Of a stretch of 64,000 bases of DNA, positions 57,672 through 64,000 are shown in pieces. Position 1 is the stretch's first letter. Every line of letters begins with the position of its first letter. The notes below the pieces were generated by a model. The model was not told the origin of the DNA and searched no databases. It was given only the letters and a program-made list of their open reading frames with translations. The stretch is from CAZJLP01 sp964546955 (GTDB taxonomy: Bacteria > Verrucomicrobiota > Verrucomicrobiia > Opitutales > Opitutaceae), in contig CAZJLP010000018.1 in assembly GCA_964546955.1 (NCBI GenBank), positions 19,662 to 83,661 of the forward strand, given 5' to 3'. Made by a program: the position numbers and the translations under genes.

Positions 57672-59210
57672 ATGCCACAGACCATCGCTGTCCTCGATTT
57701 CGGGTCGCAATTCACGCAGATCATCGCGCGGCGTATCCGCGAGTGTCAGGTTTACTCAAAGATCTATCACTACTCGACCTCGGCGGCGCAGTTAAAGGCG
57801 GATGGAGTAGTCGGCGTAATTTTTTCGGGCGGTCCACAAAGCGTGTATTCGAAACAGGCGCCGCATCCCGACAAAGCGGTATTCGAACTGGGAGTGCCGA
57901 TCCTGGGAATTTGCTATGGCCTCCAACTGATGGGGCATTTTCTGGGCGGGAAGGTCGCCAAAGGCGAACGCCGTGAGTATGGACATGGCACGCTGCAGAT
58001 CTCCGAAGAGGGGCCGCTCTTCAAAGGATTGCCGCGGACGCTGAAGGTCTGGAATTCCCATGGAGACAAGCTGACGGCGTTGCCCAAGGGGTTTCGGGTG
58101 GTGGCGCGGACGGAAAACTCCGAATACGCGGCGATGGAAGATGCGGCCCGTCGGTTTTACGCGATCCAGTTTCACCCTGAGGTGTTTCACACCGACCGGG
58201 GCATCGAGATCATTCGCAATTTCCTGATCGGGATTTGCGGGTGCAAGGGCGATTGGTCGATGAGCAATTTTATCGACCGCAAGATCGAGGAGATCCGCGA
58301 GACGGTGGGAAAGTCGCGAGTGATCCTCGGGTTGTCCGGCGGCGTGGATTCGTCGGTCGCGGCCGCCCTGATTCACCGGGCGATCGGCAAGCAGCTCACC
58401 TGCGTGTTCGTCGATAACGGCTTGCTGCGTAAAGACGAACGCAAGTACGTGGTCGACCTCTATAAACGGAACTTCAAAATCGACCTGCGGGTCGAAGATG
58501 CATCGGCTTTGTTTCTCCGCCGGTTGAAGGGCGTGGAAGAGCCCGAGGAGAAACGAAAGATCATTGGCCGGACGTTTGTCGCTGTGTTCGAGAAATCGCT
58601 AAAATCGATCGGAAAAGCAGAGTTCCTTGGGCAGGGAACTCTCTATCCGGATGTGATCGAGAGCGTTTCCATCGCCGGCAATCCCGCTTCGTTGATTAAG
58701 AGTCATCACAACGTGGGAGGGCTGCCGGCGCGCATGAAACTCAAGTTGCTCGAGCCCCTCCGCGAATTGTTCAAGGACGAGGTGCGCGCGGTCGGTACGT
58801 CCCTCGGGTTACCCCGCGAGGTTGTCTGGAGGCAACCGTTTCCGGGTCCAGGGCTGGGTGTGCGCGTGCTGGGCGACATCTCGGCGGAAAAGCTCGGGAT
58901 TTTGCGCGAGGCCGACGCGATTCTACATCAGGAGATGATGGAATCCGGCTGGTACTGGAAAGTATGGCAATCCTTCTGCGTATTCCTGCCGGTCAAGTCG
59001 GTCGGAGTGATTGGCGACGAGCGCAACTACGCTTATGTGATTGCTGTCAGGGTGGTAGAGAGCATCGACGCTATGACGGCCGACTGGACGCGGTTGCCTT
59101 ATGAATTGCTCCAGACGATTTCGAATCGTATCACCAATGAAGTCCGCGGCGTAAGCCGTGTCGTGCTCGATATCAGTTCAAAACCGCCCGCAACCATCGA
59201 ATGGGAGTGA
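57672..59210 (+). CDS. guaA: GMP synthase (glutamine-hydrolysing)
   Basis: A 512-residue enzyme converting XMP to GMP with glutamine. The class I amidotransferase half has the catalytic Cys in LGICYGLQLMGHFLGG and His-x-Glu in YAIQFHPEVFHT. The ATP-pyrophosphatase half has the P-loop LGLSGGVDSSVAAAL and the C-terminal dimer domain with FPGPGLGVRVLGD and KPPATIEWE. The ATG at 57672 gives the conserved start PQTIAVLDFGSQFTQIIARR. It is followed by a secreted protein after 23 bases. Confidence 0.97.
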   Translation: MPQTIAVLDFGSQFTQIIARRIRECQVYSKIYHYSTSAAQLKADGVVGVIFSGGPQSVYSKQAPHPDKAVFELGVPILGICYGLQLMGHFLGGKVAKGERREYGHGTLQISEEGPLFKGLPRTLKVWNSHGDKLTALPKGFRVVARTENSEYAAMEDAARRFYAIQFHPEVFHTDRGIEIIRNFLIGICGCKGDWSMSNFIDRKIEEIRETVGKSRVILGLSGGVDSSVAAALIHRAIGKQLTCVFVDNGLLRKDERKYVVDLYKRNFKIDLRVEDASALFLRRLKGVEEPEEKRKIIGRTFVAVFEKSLKSIGKAEFLGQGTLYPDVIESVSIAGNPASLIKSHHNVGGLPARMKLKLLEPLRELFKDEVRAVGTSLGLPREVVWRQPFPGPGLGVRVLGDISAEKLGILREADAILHQEMMESGWYWKVWQSFCVFLPVKSVGVIGDERNYAYVIAVRVVESIDAMTADWTRLPYELLQTISNRITNEVRGVSRVVLDISSKPPATIEWE

Positions 59211-59233
59211 TTCTCCGAAGGCCCTGTCGTGTC

Positions 59234-60022
59234 ATGAAGTCTATCCGCCGTATTTCATCGTTTGTTTCACTGTTGGTTTGTTGCGTCGTGGCCGCAAAAG
59301 CGGAGCCGGCCGCGGTGATTGCCAAAGCGCGCGAATTCATTGGCGGGAACCGTGCGCTCGAAGCAGTCAAGTCGGTGCGTTACGTGGGGAAGTTGGACAC
59401 GATGGAGCAGACCAAGGACGGCTTGAAGCCGACCACCTGCGGCATCGAGATTATCTTCCAGAAGCCGTATCAGCAGCGGATCACGTTGACGACGGACAAG
59501 ATCATCGGCGTGACCGGACTGGATCAGTACGAGTCATGGAAATCGCAGGAAAGCGTCGCGGATGGGTCGCGATTGGTCGATTTCCCGAACAAAGAGCAGC
59601 TCAAACGTTTCCAGGCGAGCACATGGGAAAACCTCAATTTCTTCAGTTCCCCCGAATCGCGGGGAGGACGCATCGAGGATGGCGGCGTCGTCGAGAAAAA
59701 TGGAATGCAGGTTCACAAGGTGAGTTTTATCCATGGACCGGGGATCGAGTACGTTCGTTACTTCGATCCGGCCACGGGCCAGCTCAAGTTTACCGAAACG
59801 GCCAACAGCACGATCCGCGAGGAAGGGTTTCTTGAGGTAGAAGGCGTGCGTTTCCCGAAGAAGATCATTCAAACCGACCACCTGCCGAATGGGAAAGAGC
59901 AGGTGGTGACGATTACTTTCGACAAGGTGACGGTTAACGAAACGTTCCCGCCCGAGCTATTTCGCGCGCCTCAACCGGTCATGAGGCGTCCGGCCGCAAC
60001 AGCGTCACAGCCACCTCGCTGA
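59234..60022 (+). CDS. Secreted LolA-like protein of unknown function
   Basis: A 262-residue protein with a signal peptide (KSIRRISSFVSLLVCCVVAA to KAEPA). The mature part is beta-rich with IEIIFQKPYQQRITLTTDKI, EYVRYFDPATGQLKFTE and FPKKIIQTDHLPNGKEQVVT, a style seen in outer membrane lipoprotein-sorting or LolA-like proteins, though the match is weak. A start at 59201, overlapping guaA, would add 11 residues. It sits between guaA and hisD, eight bases from the latter. Confidence 0.65.
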   Translation: MKSIRRISSFVSLLVCCVVAAKAEPAAVIAKAREFIGGNRALEAVKSVRYVGKLDTMEQTKDGLKPTTCGIEIIFQKPYQQRITLTTDKIIGVTGLDQYESWKSQESVADGSRLVDFPNKEQLKRFQASTWENLNFFSSPESRGGRIEDGGVVEKNGMQVHKVSFIHGPGIEYVRYFDPATGQLKFTETANSTIREEGFLEVEGVRFPKKIIQTDHLPNGKEQVVTITFDKVTVNETFPPELFRAPQPVMRRPAATASQPPR

Positions 60023-60030
60023 ATTCACTT

Positions 60031-61326
60031 GTGCGCGTCCTAGCTTCCTCTTCCAAAACGCTCTGGAACGACATCGCCGATTTTTGCAGAACCGCGACTG
60101 TTCCGAAGGAGATCCAAGACAGTGTGGCGGCGATTCTCGCCGACGTGCGGCTGCGCGGCGACGAAGCCGTAGCCTATTATGCCGCGAAGTTCGATTCGGC
60201 GAAGCTCAGGGCGCGCGAGTTCCAACTCAAAGCGAGCGACCTTGAAGCGGCGGCGCAGGCGTTGAGTTCGGCGGACCGGAAGGCTATTTTAGGCGCGCAC
60301 GAGAACGTGCTGGCCTTTAACCGCAAGGGGTTGCCCCGCAATTGGAAGGCGAAGAACAAACAAGGAGCAGACGTCGGAGAGATGTTTCATCCGATCCGCC
60401 GCGTGGGGCTTTATGTACCGGGCGGGCAGGTGCCGTTGGTCTCGACCGTGATCATGACGGTCACGTTGGCGAAGATTGCCGAGTGTCCGGAGATCGCGGT
60501 GTTCACGCCGTCCGACGCGTCCGGTCGTGTTGCTCCCGGCTTGTTGGCTGCGCTGCACTTGCTGGGAGTGACGGAGGTGTATCGCATCGGCGGGGTGCAG
60601 GCGATCGGAGCGATGGCCTACGGCACGACGCACGTGCCGGCGGTGGATAAGATTTTTGGTCCGGGTAACGCCTACACCTGCGAGGCAAAACGGCAGGTTT
60701 TCGGCACAGTAGGCGTGGATTCGTTGCCAGGTCCGAGCGAAGTGATGGTCATTGCCGATGAGACGGCGCGCGTGGATTTTGTCGCGGCGGATCTGCTCGC
60801 GCAGGCGGAGCACGGCTCGGGTCGCGAGAAGATTTATTTGGTGGCGACGTCGCAGGCGATTATCGATGCCGTCGCGGCGGAAATCCAGGTTCAGTTGAAA
60901 ACGCTCACGCGGTCGGAGAAGACGCAGCGCGTGCTGGATCAAGGCTTTCTCGCCGTCGAGGTGGCGACGTTGGAACTGGCGGCGGAAATCGCGAACTACG
61001 TCGCGCCGGAACACTTGGAGCTGATCGTGAAGGCGTCGTCGGAAAAGAAGCTGCTGAAGCAAATCACGACGGCCGGGGCGATCATGTTGGGAAATGAAAC
61101 GCCGACCGCGCTGGGCGATTTCACGGCCGGGCCGAGCCATGTATTACCCACCGGCCGGACCGGACGATTTTTCAGCGGATTGCGCGTGGCTGATTTTTTG
61201 CGACGGACGAGCGTCGTGCGCTACGGCAAGGCGAGCGTGAAGAAGGGCAACGAGGTCGTGGCAGCCTTTGCGGCAATGGAGCGACTTGATGCGCACGGAA
61301 GATCGGTCGCTATTCGCGCGCGGTAG
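60031..61326 (+). CDS. hisD: Histidinol dehydrogenase
   Basis: A 431-residue zinc enzyme that makes the last two oxidations of histidine synthesis (histidinol to histidine). NAD and zinc parts are seen: FHPIRRVGLYVPGGQVPLVS, IFGPGNAYTCEAKRQVFG, GPSEVMVIADETA, DLLAQAEHGSGREKIYL and the C-terminal TAGPSHVLPTGRTGRFFSGL. The start is GTG at 60031. It begins a his cluster, separated from hisC by a long-spacer heptamer array. Confidence 0.96.
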   Translation: MRVLASSSKTLWNDIADFCRTATVPKEIQDSVAAILADVRLRGDEAVAYYAAKFDSAKLRAREFQLKASDLEAAAQALSSADRKAILGAHENVLAFNRKGLPRNWKAKNKQGADVGEMFHPIRRVGLYVPGGQVPLVSTVIMTVTLAKIAECPEIAVFTPSDASGRVAPGLLAALHLLGVTEVYRIGGVQAIGAMAYGTTHVPAVDKIFGPGNAYTCEAKRQVFGTVGVDSLPGPSEVMVIADETARVDFVAADLLAQAEHGSGREKIYLVATSQAIIDAVAAEIQVQLKTLTRSEKTQRVLDQGFLAVEVATLELAAEIANYVAPEHLELIVKASSEKKLLKQITTAGAIMLGNETPTALGDFTAGPSHVLPTGRTGRFFSGLRVADFLRRTSVVRYGKASVKKGNEVVAAFAAMERLDAHGRSVAIRAR

Positions 61327-61345
61327 CCTGCGCGCTGCGCGCGTC

Positions 61346-61565
61346 GAGAGGAGAGAAGATTAAGGGTAGAGGATAGACGCAGGCGAAAGACGCGCGAGTC
61401 GCAGTTTTGGACGCAGGTGTTATTCTCGACTACGAAATGTGTCGGCGGCGAAACTGTGCCGGTAATCGGGATTTTGCGGTGTGCAATCTGTATCTCTTCG
61501 GATGCGTTGGCGGGATTGCGGCTGGATTGTTCTATCCTCTATCCTCTATCTTCCATCCTCTCTTT
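61346..61565. repeat. Mirrored heptamer array before hisC, long spacer
   Basis: The left arm (61346-61380) is five 7-base units with TAGAGGA as the clearest. The right arm (61531-61565) is five units of consensus TCTATCC, complementary to it. The spacer is 150 bases with no gene. The right arm ends four bases before the hisC ATG. Confidence 0.75.
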
Positions 61566-61569
61566 TTCC

Positions 61570-62670
61570 ATGTCTTCTCCCGCCCAACTCGCTCTGCCGC
61601 ATGTGGCCAAGTTGCATGCGTATACACCGGGTCTTCAGCCGACCGAGGCGGGGTGGGTGAAGTTGAACACAAATGAGTGTCCCTACCCGCCGTCGCCGCG
61701 AGTGGCGGAGGCTCTGCGGCGAGAAGTGGAGGAGGCCGGGGCTGTGCTGCGCCTCTATCCCAATCCCAAAAGCGATCCGGTGAGGAAAGCGGTCGCGGCG
61801 TTGCACGGCGTCGCGGCGGAAAACGTCTGCATCGGGAATGGCTCCGACGATATTTTGAATCTTTTGGTCCGAGCGTTTTGCGCGGAGCAGAGGTCGGCTG
61901 GATTCACCTATCCCAGCTATTCGCTTTATCCGGTGCTGGTCGCGATTCAGGACGGCCGGACCGAGCAGATCGAATTCGATCGATCGATGACGCTACCGGT
62001 GGAGCGAATGAAGGCATCCAAGGCGCGGGCGTTTTTCCTGACGTCGCCGAATGCGCCCACGGGAGTCGGTTTTCCGGTGAGCGAGATCGAGGCCGTGCTG
62101 CGGGGGTTCAAGGGGCTGCTGGTCGTGGACGAGGCCTACGCCCTTTTTGCCGAGGAGGACGCGATTCGACTCTTTGGCCAGTATGCAAATCTCGTGATTG
62201 TGCGGACGCTTTCGAAGGCCTACGCGCTGGCGGGCATCCGAGTGGGCTACGCGTTGGCTCATCCCGAGATCATCGATGTGTTGGATCGCGTCAGGGACAG
62301 CTACAATGTGAACCGCTTGTCTCAGGTCGCGGCGGTAGCGGCGCTCGAGGACCGTGCGTATTACGCTGGCATCATTGCCAAAGTGAAGGCGACGCGGGAC
62401 GAGTGTTTTGCCCTTTGGACGAAGCAATGGGGATGGTTCACGTATCGCTCGCAGGCGAATTTTCTGTTTACCGAACCGAAGACTCGTGCCGGGGAAAGCG
62501 GGCCCGCGGTGGCGAAGGCCGCGTACGATTTCCTCTGTTCGCGCAAGGTCTTGGTCCGGTACTTCCCGAGCCACGCCTTGACCGCTTCTTTTCTCCGGAT
62601 CAGTGTCGGCACGGGCGACGAAATGGCCGCCCTCAATCAATCCCTCCAAGCATGGCACAAGGACGCATAG
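61570..62670 (+). CDS. hisC: Histidinol-phosphate aminotransferase
   Basis: A 366-residue PLP enzyme of fold type I. Marks are KLNTNECPYPPSPRVAEAL, IGNGSDDILNLLVRAF, the Asn/Pro in TSPNAPTG, LLVVDEAYALFAEED and the PLP-lysine in RTLSKAYALAGIRVGYALA. The ATG at 61570 follows the heptamer array by four bases. The end overlaps hisB by 19 bases. Confidence 0.95.
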   Translation: MSSPAQLALPHVAKLHAYTPGLQPTEAGWVKLNTNECPYPPSPRVAEALRREVEEAGAVLRLYPNPKSDPVRKAVAALHGVAAENVCIGNGSDDILNLLVRAFCAEQRSAGFTYPSYSLYPVLVAIQDGRTEQIEFDRSMTLPVERMKASKARAFFLTSPNAPTGVGFPVSEIEAVLRGFKGLLVVDEAYALFAEEDAIRLFGQYANLVIVRTLSKAYALAGIRVGYALAHPEIIDVLDRVRDSYNVNRLSQVAAVAALEDRAYYAGIIAKVKATRDECFALWTKQWGWFTYRSQANFLFTEPKTRAGESGPAVAKAAYDFLCSRKVLVRYFPSHALTASFLRISVGTGDEMAALNQSLQAWHKDA

Positions 62671-63248
62671 CGAAGATCACGCGGAAAACTGCGGAGACGG
62701 ACATTACCCTCTCCCTGTCCATCGACGGCACAGGTAGTTCGAAGGTCGATACGGGTGTTCCATTTTTCGATCACATGCTGACTCTGTTCGCCAAGCACGG
62801 ATTGTTCGACCTCGAGGTCAAATGCGTGGGCGATGTGGCGGTGGATTATCACCACACGGTCGAGGATGTCGGTTTGGTGTTGGGCGACGCGTTCAAGCAG
62901 GCCTTGGGCGACAAGCTCGGCATTCGCCGTTATGGATTTTTTTTGCTGCCCATGGATGAATCGCTGGCCCGGGTGGTGGTCGACCTCGGCGGTCGCCCGC
63001 ACTTGGTTTACGATGCCGAGGCGCCAACCATGTTTGTACGCGATTTCAACATCGTGCTGGTGAAGGAATTCACGCGCGCGTTCAGCAATGCCTTGGGGGC
63101 CAACGTCCACGTCAAGCTGGAGTATGGCGAAGAGCCGCACCACGTCGCGGAAGCCATTTTCAAAGGTCTCGCTCGCGCGCTCGATGTGGCGACACAGATC
63201 GATTCGCGGTCTGCGGGGCAATTGCCGTCGACCAAGGGCAAGCTGTAG
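62652..63248 (+). CDS. hisB: Imidazoleglycerol-phosphate dehydratase
   Basis: A 198-residue, single-function IGPD, the manganese enzyme of the sixth step. The His-rich metal sites are seen in GVPFFDHMLTLFAKHGLFDL, DYHHTVEDVGLVLGDAFKQA and the mirror repeat EEPHHVAEAIFKGLARAL. The ATG at 62652 overlaps the end of hisC by 19 bases, so the two are translationally coupled; the same frame is open far upstream inside hisC but that is not meaningful. Confidence 0.96.
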   Translation: MAQGRIAKITRKTAETDITLSLSIDGTGSSKVDTGVPFFDHMLTLFAKHGLFDLEVKCVGDVAVDYHHTVEDVGLVLGDAFKQALGDKLGIRRYGFFLLPMDESLARVVVDLGGRPHLVYDAEAPTMFVRDFNIVLVKEFTRAFSNALGANVHVKLEYGEEPHHVAEAIFKGLARALDVATQIDSRSAGQLPSTKGKL

Positions 63249-63263
63249 CTTGCTTTTGGTGGG

Positions 63264-63377
63264 GGAAGTTTGGAGTTTAGCGTTTGGGGTTTGGAGTTGC
63301 CGAGCCCTGGACCAGCAGAGCCACTCGTTTTTCCATCAGGTGAACTCCAAACTCCAAACTCCGAACTCTGAACAGTC
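63264..63377. repeat. Mirrored heptamer array before hisH
   Basis: The left arm (63264-63298) is five 7-base units of consensus TGGAGTT. The right arm (63343-63377) is five units of the complement AACTCCA, degrading toward the end. The spacer is 44 bases. The right arm lies inside the best hisH reading frame. Confidence 0.85.
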
Positions 63378-64000
63378 ACGGGCGCGCGTCGCCGTGATTG
63401 ATAACGGCATCTGCAACTTGCGGAGTGTCACGAAGGCGCTGGAGGCGGTGGGCGCGCGGCCGGTGGTCATTCAGAAGCCGGCGGAGTTGCGCCCGATGGA
63501 GGGGCTGGTTTTGCCCGGAGTGGGAGCTTTGCGGGACTGCGTTGCTTCCCTGAGGGCCTCGGGCTTGGACGAGATGGTGCGGGGCTGGATCTCCGAGGAT
63601 CGGCCCTTCCTCGGGGTTTGCCTAGGGATGCAGGCGCTTTTCGATTTTTCGGAAGAGGGCGACGTCAAGGGCCTGGGTATCTTTCCGGGCAAGGTGGTGC
63701 GCTTTCGACGGCCGCCGGAGTATAAGATCCCGCACATGGGGTGGAATACGATTCGGTTTTCGCAGGTCGGCTCGCCACTGGCGGCCGAGCTGGCCACCGA
63801 AGGGGAATCCTTTTATTTCGTGCACAGTTTTCACTGCGTGCCCGCCGATCCCGCGTTGGTTTTGGCCGAATGCGACTATGGCGGTGCATTCACGGCGGCG
63901 ATAGGCCGCGGGCAGTGTTTCGCCACTCAGTTTCACCCCGAGAAGAGCCAGGCCAAGGGGTTGCAGATTTATCGGAATTTCGTGGAAGTAGCCGCCGGGC
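63340..64000 (+). CDS. hisH: Imidazole glycerol phosphate synthase subunit HisH (3' truncated)
   Basis: The glutaminase subunit of IGP synthase; the frame runs off the window. Family text is clear: VAVIDNGICNLRSVTKALEA, LVLPGVGALRDCVASLR, the nucleophile Cys in FLGVCLGMQALFDFSEEG, IPHMGWNTIRF, YFVHSFHCVPADP and the catalytic His in CFATQFHPEKSQ. The start is uncertain. GTG at 63340 would give an N-terminus MNSKLQTPNSEQSRAR read from the heptamer array; a GTG at 63394 would cut into the first beta strand; normal HisH starts near 63385. HisA or HisF would be expected next. Confidence 0.92.
   Translation, partial: MNSKLQTPNSEQSRARVAVIDNGICNLRSVTKALEAVGARPVVIQKPAELRPMEGLVLPGVGALRDCVASLRASGLDEMVRGWISEDRPFLGVCLGMQALFDFSEEGDVKGLGIFPGKVVRFRRPPEYKIPHMGWNTIRFSQVGSPLAAELATEGESFYFVHSFHCVPADPALVLAECDYGGAFTAAIGRGQCFATQFHPEKSQAKGLQIYRNFVEVAAG

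Noticed and set aside
61677..62651. Long upstream extension of the hisB frame inside hisC
   Set aside because: It is an alternative frame of hisC; IGPD length and motifs fit the ATG at 62652.

Overview
The window is GC-rich chromosomal DNA from a Gram-negative bacterium. The best guess is Verrucomicrobiota, probably near Opitutaceae. This rests on a large TonB-dependent receptor with a carboxypeptidase-regulatory N-terminus, frequent weak or absent Shine-Dalgarno sites, and Ala/Lys-rich tails on ribosomal proteins. The taxon is an inference from protein style and not from a database match. No insertion sequence, prophage, rRNA operon or CRISPR array was seen.

Layout: (1) 1-23500 is a mixed region. 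It holds a DUF748 protein, a TonB-dependent receptor divergent from an RbsD/FucU mutarotase-like gene, a zinc-ribbon/SPFH membrane pair, EttA, an exported MsrA, a glycosyltransferase, Hsp33, a cysteine-less thioredoxin-fold protein, TcdA, TatD, SufE, a NERD protein, and a TPR-ExbB-ExbD-TonB-like cluster. (2) 23595-36386 is tRNA-Thr, tuf, tRNA-Trp, secE, nusG, rplK-A-J-L, rpoB and rpoC. (3) 36387-37445 is a gene-free kilobase with two terminators, a strong palindrome and a possible structured RNA. (4) 37446-56854 is the str-S10-spc-alpha supercluster: rpsL-rpsG-fusA, rpsJ to rplQ, with secY, a degenerate adenylate-kinase-like gene, map and rpoA. rpmD and rpmJ are missing from their usual places. 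(5) 56855-64000 is a small zinc-ribbon membrane protein, guaA, a secreted protein, and the histidine genes hisD-hisC-hisB-hisH, the last cut by the window end.

The most unusual signal is in the intergenic DNA. At nine loci there are arrays of four to seven head-to-tail 7-base units; a tenth uses 10-base units. Most come as two mirrored arms around a spacer, so the transcript could fold into a long, slippable hairpin. Units mostly differ from locus to locus while the architecture is kept. Arrays usually end 0-7 bases before, or run over, the start codon of the next gene (ykgJ-like, msrA, rplP, rplR, rpsD, rpoA, hisC, hisH), where a ribosome binding site would normally lie. A second GC-rich palindrome family with a CCTCCGG core occupies other gaps, including the gap where rpmD is expected.

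Other points of note are loss of three of the four ligands of the second zinc site in RNA polymerase beta-prime, an adenylate kinase homologue without P-loop or LID, an ExbD-like protein with Asn where the proton-carrying Asp is expected, and an SPFH protein ending in an excisionase-type DNA-binding domain.
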